29,136 nucleotides of DNA, from the NCBI GenBank assembly GCA_902464375.1, contig CABQIM010000011.1:1-29136 (forward strand). The letters are read 5' to 3'. A program made the position numbers and the translations under genes. Source of the stretch: an uncultured bacterium. Its GTDB lineage: Bacteria; Cyanobacteriota; Vampirovibrionia; Gastranaerophilales; Gastranaerophilaceae. The stretch's first letter is position 1; each line of letters opens with the position of its first letter. Below are positions 1 through 7,742 of this stretch, piece after piece. The notes under the pieces are model-generated. The model made no database searches and was not told the DNA's origin. It worked only from the letters and a program-made list of their open reading frames with translations.

Positions 1-119
1 TCACTAATCGTTTTCTTTATATCTTCTTGTTTTTTATCAGTAGATATTTCTTCTGCTTGCTTTAAATTAGTTTTGTAAACAAATTTGCCAACTTTATCAA
101 TTGAACCATTAATCTGCAT
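1..119 (-). CDS. 5' end of an unknown protein, cut by the window edge
   Basis: The reading frame is open from an ATG at 119 to the window edge, 39 codons without a stop. An AGGAG site lies about six bases upstream (minus strand of roughly 124-131), a strong start signal. The protein begins MQINGSIDKVGKFVYKTN and continues Lys/Glu-rich. I do not recognise it. The opening (M-x-I-N ... F-x-x-K) resembles the N-termini of the repeat protein starting at 2444 and the glucanotransferase starting at 5767. It is divergent from the XRE regulator at 288, with 168 bases between them. Function cannot be said from this fragment. Confidence 0.65.
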   Translation of the reverse strand, partial: MQINGSIDKVGKFVYKTNLKQAEEISTDKKQEDIKKTIS

Positions 120-192
120 GATAGCTCCTTTCTTGAATAAGTTATATTATGCTCAATTCGGGGGTAAAAATAATCCTAAAAAGAAAATTCAT

Positions 193-205
193 ACTATATT
201 ATAGT
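193..205. promoter_or_regulatory. Perfect 13-base palindrome, possible operator
   Basis: ACTATA-T-TATAGT is a perfect inverted repeat in the divergent space between the gene starting at 119 and the XRE regulator at 288. A looser inverted pair, caattcgg near 153 and ccgaatttg near 213, lies around it. A site bound by the neighbouring XRE protein is a natural guess but is inference. Confidence 0.3.
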
Positions 206-287
206 CATACTAAGCCGAATTTGTTAATACTTGTAATCCTAATAAAATCTTTATAGAAAACAAAAAAGATAGTATCCTGTTGTTGAT

Positions 288-572
288 ATGGGTGAGATTT
301 CTAAAAAATTAGGTTTAAGTATAAAAGAATTGCGTGAAAAATGTGGTTTTACGCAGTTGAAGCTTGCAGAAATTCTCAATATGGAAGCGTCAAATCTTTC
401 TAAGATAGAATGTGGAATTCAAATTCCTAAAGAAGAGAGTTTGGAAAAATTAACACAAGCTTTTGGTGTTGAAATGAAAGATTTATTTGATTATGGACAT
501 TTTGCCGACAAAACCGAATTAATAGCTAGAATAAATGAGATTTTAGAAAAATCAGAGCCGGATGAGGTGTAA
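288..572 (+). CDS. Small XRE-family helix-turn-helix regulator
   Basis: This 94-residue protein has an HTH_3/Cro-C1 domain at about residues 9-66: LREKCGFTQLKLAEILNME is the first half, followed by the recognition helix SNLSKIECG. A short Glu/Lys-rich tail (residues 67-94) may dimerise. Target genes are unknown; autoregulation or control of the divergent gene at 119 is plausible. No Shine-Dalgarno precedes the ATG. A -10-like TAGTAT lies at 270-275, twelve bases before it, so the leader is very short or absent. It resembles the XRE protein at 11316 in size, domain order and the ATGGG start context, so the two may be paralogues. No toxin gene or phage gene is adjacent. Confidence 0.85.
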   Translation: MGEISKKLGLSIKELREKCGFTQLKLAEILNMEASNLSKIECGIQIPKEESLEKLTQAFGVEMKDLFDYGHFADKTELIARINEILEKSEPDEV

Positions 573-578
573 AGGTAT

Positions 579-621
579 TATAAGATATTGTTGAATTTGT
601 AGTTGGTACAATAATCTTATA
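579..621. terminator. Hairpin between convergent genes
   Basis: The arm at 579-590 (tataagatattg) pairs with 609-621 (caataatcttata) with one bulged base. It sits between the convergent stops of the XRE gene (572) and the repeat protein (651). No clear T-run follows, so factor-independent termination is only probable. Confidence 0.4.
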
Positions 622-650
622 TTGCATATTTCGCCGGATTGTTTTCGACT

Positions 651-2444
651 TTATTCTTGTTCAAGTTTAGCTTTAATTTCCCTATAAAATGGCTTATTAA
701 CTTGATACATACCATCGATTCCTTTTATCCATTGTGGAAGTTTTTTTATTATTTGCTCGTTATTATAATACTTACTGTTATTCAAAACGATATTTGCAAT
801 ATCAACTTGTTCTGCAAATCTAACGCCATTTATAATATCCGGTAATTCTGATAACAGAAGCTTATTTTGATGCAATTTTTTATTATCTAAAATCATATTC
901 AAAATTTTTAGCCTTTTATTCAAAGCTTTGTCTGAACAAAATTTCATTCTAGATTCCAGTAACGGAATATTTTTGACTATTTGTTCATCATTAACAACAG
1001 TATCTATATCAAGAAGTTTATTAATATATTCAACTTCTTCCGGATTTCCAACTCTTGCAATAATATCAGGGATTTTATTCAAAATGATTTTATTATTATA
1101 CAATTTTTCGTCACTCAAAACATTTTCAGCAATTTTAAATTGCAAATCAGTATGTGCGTTTAAGATGAAATCACCTATTTTTTCAGACATAGCTCCATTT
1201 TGTAAAGCTTTATTGTTTGAATACATTTGCAAGATACTCGTTCTATAATTAACATTATTTTTGTCGGTTCTTTCTAATATTCTTGATAATGCTTTGTTCA
1301 AATTTTCATTGGTATACAATTTTTTATCTGACAAATACACATCAAGAACATCATTCATATATTTTGTTTTTGAAAGTGTATCTGCATGACCTAATACATC
1401 TATAATGTTATTAGTACTAAAAGTGTATGCGCCATCAAAAAGGTATTTATTTTTATACAAGATTGGATTCGCAAGAATTCTTGTTGCTAAATCAATATTT
1501 TCATCATCTACTATTAATGCAATATTTCCTATTTGTTTTGAAACATGTTGTTGGTTTTGTAGTTCTGGTGAATTTGCATACATATCGAATATTGAATTTT
1601 TTTGTTTTGCACCATCACTATTTCTTGCGCTGGATGCAATAAAAGGCAAATAACAAGTAATATTTTTATTGTTATAAAGTGCTTCACTGCTTAAATATTT
1701 ATCAATAACATCATTTGCTGCTTTAAGAATTTCTTGTGGATTAGCAGAAGCTTTGCTGATTTCAAGCAAACTTGCACAACATCCAAATCCTGTTTTAGTC
1801 AAACGTTCATCACTTAATACTTTCAAAATGAAATTGACATTCGATTTATCAATGCTCGGTAATGCACGTTTTGTATCTTCCATAACATACTTGCCATCAT
1901 ATAATCTTTTATTGCTCAAAACGTAATTAATGACTTTAGCTTGTTCCTGTGTTAATGGCTGTTTTGGAAAAATTGTTTTATCTGCATATTTTCTTACTTT
2001 TTCATTGTTGTATAAATCTTCATTATCAAGAATTTTGGCAACAAGTTGAGTTTCCAATCTACAAATTTTTTCTTCCGAAGTCAGTCTATAAGTTCTAGAA
2101 ACATTTTGACTTCTTTCATCTGCATATACTCTTTTCTTTAAATCCTCTAATTCTTTATCAGAAATTTTTGGTAAATCCGGAATATTTTCATTAAATAAAT
2201 TTTCTCCGAACTTTAATTCTTCATTTGAAGAAGGTTTTGGTGTTGCATTTGAACTTTCTTGTTTTTTATTAATTGCAATTGCAGCCATTGCGCTAGCTGC
2301 ACTTGTACTAGCCAATGTTTCAAAAGCTTTTTCTGTTTGTTCATTTTTAGATTTTGAAAATAAATTTGTAAAACTTTTGAATATTGATTTATAACTTTTT
2401 CCTTCAAATCTTGGTTGGTTGGTACTTATATTTTGTACACGCAT
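651..2444 (-). CDS. Large helical-repeat protein of unknown function
   Basis: This protein has 597 residues and no recognised catalytic domain. From about residue 130 to the end it is built from roughly eight or nine degenerate units. Each contains a motif like [IV]L-[SD]-[ND]-x-x-LY-x-N-[EK], for example VLSDEKLYNNK, ILDNEDLYNNE and ILDNKKLHQNK, followed by a predicted helix ending in LPxI. This suggests an alpha-solenoid scaffold. The N-terminus MRVQNISTNQPRFEGK matches the opening of other proteins here. Residues 45-58 are Ala/Ser-rich, but there is no convincing signal peptide. The ATG is preceded by AAAAGGGATG, a moderate Shine-Dalgarno, and by TATAAT-like sequence near 2465-2475 on the minus strand. 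It is monocistronic by position. Secreted effector, cell-surface or scaffold roles are all possible; none is supported directly. Confidence 0.8.
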   Translation of the reverse strand: MRVQNISTNQPRFEGKSYKSIFKSFTNLFSKSKNEQTEKAFETLASTSAASAMAAIAINKKQESSNATPKPSSNEELKFGENLFNENIPDLPKISDKELEDLKKRVYADERSQNVSRTYRLTSEEKICRLETQLVAKILDNEDLYNNEKVRKYADKTIFPKQPLTQEQAKVINYVLSNKRLYDGKYVMEDTKRALPSIDKSNVNFILKVLSDERLTKTGFGCCASLLEISKASANPQEILKAANDVIDKYLSSEALYNNKNITCYLPFIASSARNSDGAKQKNSIFDMYANSPELQNQQHVSKQIGNIALIVDDENIDLATRILANPILYKNKYLFDGAYTFSTNNIIDVLGHADTLSKTKYMNDVLDVYLSDKKLYTNENLNKALSRILERTDKNNVNYRTSILQMYSNNKALQNGAMSEKIGDFILNAHTDLQFKIAENVLSDEKLYNNKIILNKIPDIIARVGNPEEVEYINKLLDIDTVVNDEQIVKNIPLLESRMKFCSDKALNKRLKILNMILDNKKLHQNKLLLSELPDIINGVRFAEQVDIANIVLNNSKYYNNEQIIKKLPQWIKGIDGMYQVNKPFYREIKAKLEQE

Positions 2445-2640
2445 AATTTCATCCCTTTTGGATAAATTATATTACTAAAATAGCTGGAAGCAAGCAATTG
2501 TAACGAGATGATTTTATTGATACTGCTAATCTTCTGACTTGTAGGCATTCAATGCACCAATAACTTTTAATTAGCCCCTACCCTTTGCAACACACTTACT
2601 AATCTGTAGTTAGAACTACACTTGAAAAATTCTCTTCTAC

Positions 2641-2783
2641 CTCACCCTAACCCTGTCTTGGATTATTCGGGCGAGCATAACATTCCAATGACACCAAATC
2701 CTAACGGATTTTGTAGTCATTTTTATGTTATTTGCTCTTACGGGCTTACGCCCTACCGAAAATCCGCTCTCCTGCTAGGAGAG
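2641..2783. repeat. Cluster of intergenic hairpins (REP-like)
   Basis: The stretch begins with a CTCACCCTAACCCTG string. A long imperfect hairpin follows (gagcataacatt at 2673 on, against ttatttgctc ending at 2737), with an inner AAATCC-taac-GGATTT stem. Then come GGGC-ttac-GCCC and CTCTCCT-gct-AGGAGAG (2767-2783). It belongs to the CCCTC/GAGGGG type of dispersed intergenic repeat also seen at 9059-9253. Any frame read through it gives a low-complexity pseudo-protein. Confidence 0.6.
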
Positions 2784-2808
2784 GGGACGCGCCGAACTTG
2801 TAGGTGAT

Positions 2809-2990
2809 ACTTCGAGGCGGAGCCGGTAGTTCTTATGTAATCTTGTAGTTTTCACTAAGCAGCCGACCAATGTCTACGTACGGGTGTAAATGTACATCAA
2901 TTTTGTAGTCCTACTTCGAGGCGGAGCTAGTAGTTTTAATATAATCTTGTAACTTTCACTAAGCAGCCGACCCAATGTCTACATACGTAG
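2809..2990. repeat. Two degenerate copies of the ~110-base intergenic repeat
   Basis: Copies of the unit found at 10898-11137: a 'cgaggcggag' block, 'atcttgtag', 'aagcagccgac', then 'tgtctac'. The tgtctac marks start at 2871 and 2976, so the period here is 105 bases. The last copy ends CTACATACGTAG, three bases before the permease stop codon. Positions 2445-2640 hold the promoter region of the repeat-protein gene and nothing else I recognise. Confidence 0.75.
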
Positions 2991-2992
2991 TA

Positions 2993-3838
2993 TTAGCCTT
3001 TGACGGCGCCGTCGTTTTCGCCGGAGATGAAGTATCTTTGCATCATTAAGAAGAATACAATAATTGGAACTGTTGAGATTATGGAGCCTGCTGCTATAAA
3101 TCTCCAGTTAGAAGAGAACATACCTTGTAGATTATTTATTCCGACCGGCAGAGTGTACATGGCATCTTTGGTTAACATAATGCTTGGCCATAGGAATTCG
3201 CCCCAAGAACCAATGAAAGTGAATACGGCAAGCACGGCGAGCGTAGGTTTAACCATCGGAATTACGACGCGAGTAAACATCTGAAAAACATTGCAACCGT
3301 CTACGATTGCTGCTTCTTCCACTTCTTTGGGAACTTTTAGAAATGCTTGACGCATAAGAAAAATTCCGAACGCGCTGACTGCAAATGGCATAACAAGACC
3401 GATGTAGCCCATTACATTATTTACGCTATCAATAAGATGAAGTTTTAGTGTGATAATGTAGACCGGAAGCATTATTGCTTGGAACGGAATCATGATTGTT
3501 GCAAGGATTGAAAAGAATACTATTTTTTTGCCTTTAAAGTTCATTCTTGCAAGCGGATATGCAGCTAGAGATGATAGAACAAGGTTTAAGATTACAGTGA
3601 GTGCTGCTACAATAACGCTGTTCCAGAAATATCCCATAAAGTTTACTTTGCCCCAAACATCAATGTAGTTTGCCCAAGTAAAATCTGATGGGATTAAGTG
3701 TGGCGGATAAGCAAAAATATCTTCGTTGAGCCCTTTGAGTGAGGTTGAAGTTAACCAGATAAATGGAAATATTGATAATAGAGATGTGATTATCAATATG
3801 GTATGAATTAATGCTTTTCCTGTTAATTTTTTTATCAT
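2993..3838 (-). CDS. Carbohydrate ABC transporter permease, MalG-like
   Basis: This 281-residue inner-membrane permease of the MalG/UgpE/LacG class would form half of the channel of a binding-protein-dependent sugar importer. Six hydrophobic segments are visible at about 10-30, 73-95, 105-128, 142-163, 198-218 and 248-268. The EAA loop that docks on the ATPase is at about 174-196 (EEAAIVDGCNVF ... PMVKP). The C-terminus QRYFISGENDGAVKG is typical of the family. It is an orphan: no MalF-type partner, solute-binding protein or ATPase is in the window, so partners must be elsewhere. A -10 TAAAAT (3851-3846) ends seven bases before ATG with no Shine-Dalgarno, suggesting a leaderless mRNA. The substrate cannot be told from sequence. 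Confidence 0.92.
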   Translation of the reverse strand: MIKKLTGKALIHTILIITSLLSIFPFIWLTSTSLKGLNEDIFAYPPHLIPSDFTWANYIDVWGKVNFMGYFWNSVIVAALTVILNLVLSSLAAYPLARMNFKGKKIVFFSILATIMIPFQAIMLPVYIITLKLHLIDSVNNVMGYIGLVMPFAVSAFGIFLMRQAFLKVPKEVEEAAIVDGCNVFQMFTRVVIPMVKPTLAVLAVFTFIGSWGEFLWPSIMLTKDAMYTLPVGINNLQGMFSSNWRFIAAGSIISTVPIIVFFLMMQRYFISGENDGAVKG

Positions 3839-3845
3839 AGTTTTT

Positions 3846-3851
3846 ATTTTA
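3846..3851 (-). promoter_or_regulatory. -10 element seven bases before the permease ATG
   Basis: TAAAAT on the minus strand, followed by AAAAACT and ATG. With initiation about seven bases downstream of the -10, transcription would begin at or next to the start codon. Confidence 0.45.
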
Positions 3852-3928
3852 GCTTAATTTTAACGTTCTGTCATTCTTTTTTTGTAATAAAATTAAACAT
3901 GAATAGCAAAAAATATTTTTATAGATTT

Positions 3929-3934
3929 TAGTAT
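3929..3934 (+). promoter_or_regulatory. -10 element four bases before the zeta-kinase gene ATG
   Basis: TAGTAT, then aggt, then ATG at 3939. No -35 is obvious and no Shine-Dalgarno fits at a normal distance. It fits the leaderless pattern seen at other first genes in the window. Confidence 0.4.
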
Positions 3935-3938
3935 AGGT

Positions 3939-5675
3939 ATGAGTTACAAAATTAGTTTAGATAGCGTATATAATTTTAAGACTCCTGATATTATCACCCC
4001 ATTTATGCCATATACAAGAGTGACATCAAGTTATCCTAAGGACATATTTGAGAAGGAGTTCAGTTCTGTTGACTCAAAAAAGAAACCGATTTTGTTTAAG
4101 TTTGCTAATGTTTGTCAACACAATACGTTGTTGTTCAACAATTTAGATTTAAGATTTTTGGGAGCATTTTCTGTTAGCAAATTGATGAATGTTTTTTCAC
4201 TTGTGGGTTTGAAAGATTTTTCTACTTACAACAGATTTTCTCCGGCAGAGTTGTTTAAGATTTTGGAACTCAAAAATGAAGATATAAGCTTTATTAAACC
4301 TTTTGCAAGACAAAAAAATTATCAGGGACTTTTTAATTATTCAACAGAAAATCTATTGGATATTAACAATGAAAGTAATATTAATAAAAGCCGCTTTATG
4401 GACATAATGTCAACAAGGTTGAAATACAAAGATGCAAAAATGATTGTGGAAGATCACAATATTAATACAACAGATTTTAAGAGTGCAGTTAGGGATTTGC
4501 AAGAAAAATTTGCTGAAAATATTGATAATATATCGGTTAATCATTTAGGTGATAAATATCAGATTGTATTAACAACTCAAACTCCTTTTTCTGTTCATAG
4601 ATTTAATTACAGCGAATGTAAAAATGGACAGAATAATTCTAAAAAAATGACTTTGGAGCGATTTAATACACTTGAATATTTAAACAGCCAAATTGACGAA
4701 GTCGATAGTTATAATAAAATGGTCAATAAACATAATTTTGAAGTCATAAATGATGGTAAGGGAAAGATTAGAGAATACTCTAGCGGTATAAAATCAGGCG
4801 ATGTAATAAAAGCTTGGGAGTCTGGAAATTTATTAAAAGAAGATATTATGGACTTGTTTACAAAAAATCCGGCTTGTATTCCAAAAGAAGATTTTAGATA
4901 TTTTGCCCAAAAGAAATTTAAGCTCACCCCATTTGATACTCCTAAAATTATTGAAGGACGATATTATACCGCAACAACTCCAAAACTTGATACGACATCA
5001 GAGTATTATAAAGTTAAGGAAGGGGAAATTCTTAAAAAAGAATTACAAAAGTTGAAAGATGTTGATTCAAATAGAAAGATTATGATTATTGATGGACTCC
5101 CAGGAGCCGGAAAATCCACTATTATAAACAATATACTTAAACAAACCAAAGAAAAATTTTATATTTCTGATTCTGATAATATCAAAAAGGAATTTACTGA
5201 ATACTACAAGGATGGAATTGGCGCAGAAATTGTACATGAAGCCTCAGGTTATTTGTACAAAAACAAACTTATTCCGGCAATTTTAAAGCAGGGTAAAAAT
5301 TTGATTTACCAAACCAGCGGAAGTTATGAATCTCTCGATAAAATCTTAAAAGATGCTAACAAGCTAGGATATACAATAGACTTTGTTAACGTAAACACAG
5401 ACAAGGTGACTTGTATAAACCGTGCGAAAAAGCGAATGGAAACTGACGGACGTTTTATGGACCCTTGTGTAATTATTGATATTGCTAAAAAGAATTCTAA
5501 TGCTAAAGGGTACATGGCGGAAATTATTTCGTACAGCCCTTATATCCATAAATCTTACAAGTGTCATAATTATGAATTATTAGAAGTTAAACAAGGTGAA
5601 ATCAAAAAAAGTTATAACTTGAATAAGCCAAGCTGGATACTAAGATTACGTGGATTATTAAACAGCTTGGCATAA
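3939..5675 (+). CDS. Large protein with C-terminal zeta-toxin-like kinase domain
   Basis: This protein has 578 residues. Residues about 380-530 form a P-loop kinase of the zeta-toxin/UDP-N-acetylglucosamine kinase family. It shows Walker A GLPGAGKST (386-394), then a DSDNIKKEF segment like the family's substrate-binding Asp region, HEASGYL, a QTSGS strand, and an Arg-rich lid (NRAKKRMETDGRF). Known zeta toxins phosphorylate the cell-wall precursor UDP-GlcNAc. Residues 1-370 match nothing I recognise; they carry the MSYKISLDSVYNFK start, akin to other proteins here. No epsilon-type antitoxin gene is adjacent, so a housekeeping or effector role is as likely as a toxin. It is separated from the glucanotransferase gene by about 90 bases with its own promoter. 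Confidence 0.8.
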   Translation: MSYKISLDSVYNFKTPDIITPFMPYTRVTSSYPKDIFEKEFSSVDSKKKPILFKFANVCQHNTLLFNNLDLRFLGAFSVSKLMNVFSLVGLKDFSTYNRFSPAELFKILELKNEDISFIKPFARQKNYQGLFNYSTENLLDINNESNINKSRFMDIMSTRLKYKDAKMIVEDHNINTTDFKSAVRDLQEKFAENIDNISVNHLGDKYQIVLTTQTPFSVHRFNYSECKNGQNNSKKMTLERFNTLEYLNSQIDEVDSYNKMVNKHNFEVINDGKGKIREYSSGIKSGDVIKAWESGNLLKEDIMDLFTKNPACIPKEDFRYFAQKKFKLTPFDTPKIIEGRYYTATTPKLDTTSEYYKVKEGEILKKELQKLKDVDSNRKIMIIDGLPGAGKSTIINNILKQTKEKFYISDSDNIKKEFTEYYKDGIGAEIVHEASGYLYKNKLIPAILKQGKNLIYQTSGSYESLDKILKDANKLGYTIDFVNVNTDKVTCINRAKKRMETDGRFMDPCVIIDIAKKNSNAKGYMAEIISYSPYIHKSYKCHNYELLEVKQGEIKKSYNLNKPSWILRLRGLLNSLA

Positions 5676-5709
5676 TAAGTATATCAAGTTGGACATATAT
5701 TTTTTATTA

Positions 5710-5738
5710 TTGTGTGTATATCATATTCATGATAGTAT
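5710..5738 (+). promoter_or_regulatory. Probable promoter of the glucanotransferase gene
   Basis: TTGTGT (5710-5715), 17-base spacer, TAGTAT (5733-5738). The spacer contains a small palindrome ATCAT-attc-ATGAT (5720-5733). The predicted start is near 5745, leaving a leader of about 20 bases with AAGGAG at 5753-5758. Confidence 0.45.
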
Positions 5739-5766
5739 CTAAAATATAGATTAAGGAGTGTGTATA

Positions 5767-7668
5767 ATGAGAATTCAAAAAGTAGACAGTAGTATAAGTT
5801 TTGCAAGAAAACCTGATGCAAAAGAAATGAAAGTTTATACAAAATCATTAAACGAAGGACTTGGACTTTTGGGCAAACAAGTTGATGTAATTCTACATAA
5901 CGCATCTGCTCCTGCTGTTGAAGCTGAAAACACAGGTATTGGTTCATTATTTTCCAGAACAACTATTACTAAACTTTTTCCGTTTTTGAAAGAACACGGT
6001 ATTACAGGTATTCAACAAGAACCAAACGGATTGAGAAAAGTTTTGGATAATTCTCCTTATGCTCCGGAATCAAATGCTAAGAATATTTTTATGATACCTT
6101 TGGAAAATTTAGCATCAGATGAGTATGGCAATATTCTTTCTAAAAAAACTTTTAATGCGATAGTTAAAAATAATCCTGATAAAGATAATGTAAACTATCC
6201 TTATGTTAGAAGTATGTACGAGGTTGCATTAAGAGAGGCTTATAACAATTCTAAAAATTCTCCGGAGTTTTTGGAATTTAAAGCGCAAAATGAGGCTAAA
6301 TATGAAGCAAGTGCATTATATAGAGTTATTTCAAAAATCCATGGTGACGACAATTTTACTTTGTGGGGACCAGTAGATAACTATTCTCAAGATGAAATTG
6401 ATAAAGTAGCAAAAGCTACCGGCATGGACAATTGGAGTGAAGTTGATAAAAATCTTTATACACACAAAAATTCTGCTCAATCAAAAGCTAGAATTGCTGA
6501 ATTAAAAACAAAATATAAAGATGATTATGATTATTATATTTTCCAACAAATGTTATTAGAAAAAGAAAATGCCAAAATAAATAAGGTTTCTAAAGAAACC
6601 GGTATTAATATTATTGGCGATTCTCCGGTTGCGCCAACAAGTGTTGAAGCGTGGACTAACCAGAATTTATTTATGAAAGGTAAAGCTATTGGCTGTCCGC
6701 CGGATTATTTTTCTCCAACCGGTCAAAGATGGGGATTCCCTTATTTTAAGCCGGAAGAAATTTTCAACAAAGATGGTTCTTTGGGTAAAGCTGGTGAAAT
6801 TTTAAAGAAAAAATATGAAGATTACTTTGCAAGTTTTTCAGGCGGCATAAGAATCGACCATATTATTGGTTTAATCGACCCATTTATTTATACAGTAAAT
6901 AGCAAAGAAATGAATGCCGCAAATTCCGGCAGAATGTATTCTATTGAAGGCGGTAAACATCAAAAACATAGTGTAGATGAATACGCAGCATTGTTGACAA
7001 AGATAATTATTCCTGCAGCAGAAAAATTTGGTTTAGATAAAAAATCTATTATTTGTGAAGATTTAGGTGACCCTAATAAACCAACTCAACAAGTGATGAA
7101 AAAATTAAATCTTTCAGGAATATCTGTTACTCAATTTGATTACAGAGGCTCAACTGCGCCGGAAAGAAATGTAATCATGCTTGGTTCACATGACAATCAG
7201 TCATTCTTGGAATTCACAAAAGACTTTTTCCATTCAAAATATAATTTTGATACCTACCGCAGATTTATGAAGAAAACAAACCGTCTTGCGGAGGATACTG
7301 TTGCTAAAAATTCTACAGCAGAAGAGTTTGAAAATTATTTAAAAACAATAAGAAAAAATCCAAAAGAATTTATTGCAGCAAGTTTTGCAGAATTATTTGC
7401 AAGTCCGGCAAGACGTATTCAGATTTTCTTCTCTGATTTCTGGGGTTTGGGTAAGACGTATAACCGTCCTGGAACAACACAAGGCAATTGGGCATTAAGA
7501 CTGAATGCTAATTTTGAAGATACATATTATAAAGCAGCTTCAGAAGGTAAAGCACCAAACTTGGCAGATGCTGTTGCAAGAGCGCTAAGGCATAGAGGAC
7601 TTGATAAAGGCCATGAAGATTTGATGAAGAATCTTGACGAGTCAGCAAGAATTATTGCAGAAAAATAA
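5767..7668 (+). CDS. malQ: 4-alpha-glucanotransferase, divergent GH77 (MalQ-like)
   Basis: This cytoplasmic amylomaltase/disproportionating enzyme transfers alpha-1,4-glucan segments between maltodextrins. It has 633 residues. Family motifs are in order: IGDSPVA, GCPPDYFSPTGQRWGFP, RIDH with the likely nucleophile Asp364, CEDLG with the likely acid/base Glu431, GSHDN with Asp476, and NRPGTTQGNWALR. All three catalytic carboxylates are present. The N-terminus MRIQKVDSSISFARKP is an extension shared in style with unrelated proteins here. The start is the ATG at 5767: AAGGAG lies eight bases upstream, whereas the in-frame GTG at 5758 overlaps that site. It probably acts in glycogen or maltodextrin turnover. 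No other glycogen genes are adjacent; a sugar ABC permease lies at 2993. Confidence 0.92.
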   Translation: MRIQKVDSSISFARKPDAKEMKVYTKSLNEGLGLLGKQVDVILHNASAPAVEAENTGIGSLFSRTTITKLFPFLKEHGITGIQQEPNGLRKVLDNSPYAPESNAKNIFMIPLENLASDEYGNILSKKTFNAIVKNNPDKDNVNYPYVRSMYEVALREAYNNSKNSPEFLEFKAQNEAKYEASALYRVISKIHGDDNFTLWGPVDNYSQDEIDKVAKATGMDNWSEVDKNLYTHKNSAQSKARIAELKTKYKDDYDYYIFQQMLLEKENAKINKVSKETGINIIGDSPVAPTSVEAWTNQNLFMKGKAIGCPPDYFSPTGQRWGFPYFKPEEIFNKDGSLGKAGEILKKKYEDYFASFSGGIRIDHIIGLIDPFIYTVNSKEMNAANSGRMYSIEGGKHQKHSVDEYAALLTKIIIPAAEKFGLDKKSIICEDLGDPNKPTQQVMKKLNLSGISVTQFDYRGSTAPERNVIMLGSHDNQSFLEFTKDFFHSKYNFDTYRRFMKKTNRLAEDTVAKNSTAEEFENYLKTIRKNPKEFIAASFAELFASPARRIQIFFSDFWGLGKTYNRPGTTQGNWALRLNANFEDTYYKAASEGKAPNLADAVARALRHRGLDKGHEDLMKNLDESARIIAEK

Positions 7669-7673
7669 TTATG

Positions 7674-7702
7674 TGTGTCCACCTTCAAAAAAGGTGGACA
7701 CA
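7674..7702. terminator. Strong bidirectional terminator hairpin
   Basis: A perfect 12-base stem (tgtgtccacctt / aaggtggacaca) closes a five-base loop between convergent genes. On the minus strand it is followed by ATAATTATTTTT. On the plus strand an AT-rich tail follows. Confidence 0.8.
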
Positions 7703-7742
7703 TTATATTAATATTTGATTTTTCTATACGGAGAAAGAAAAT

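Noticed and set aside
288..572. XRE protein as antitoxin of a type II pair
   Set aside because: No small toxin-like ORF with a start signal lies beside it; the neighbours are a repeat protein and a truncated gene.
2622..2807. Open frame of 61 codons in the plus strand
   Set aside because: It reads through the CTCACCCTAACCC hairpin repeat cluster, has no ribosome site and shows low-complexity content typical of such repeats.
5758..5766. GTG start of the glucanotransferase
   Set aside because: It overlaps the AAGGAG site that serves the ATG at 5767.
5684..5962. Minus-strand frame of 92 codons over the glucanotransferase start
   Set aside because: Shadow of the GH77 gene with no ribosome site.
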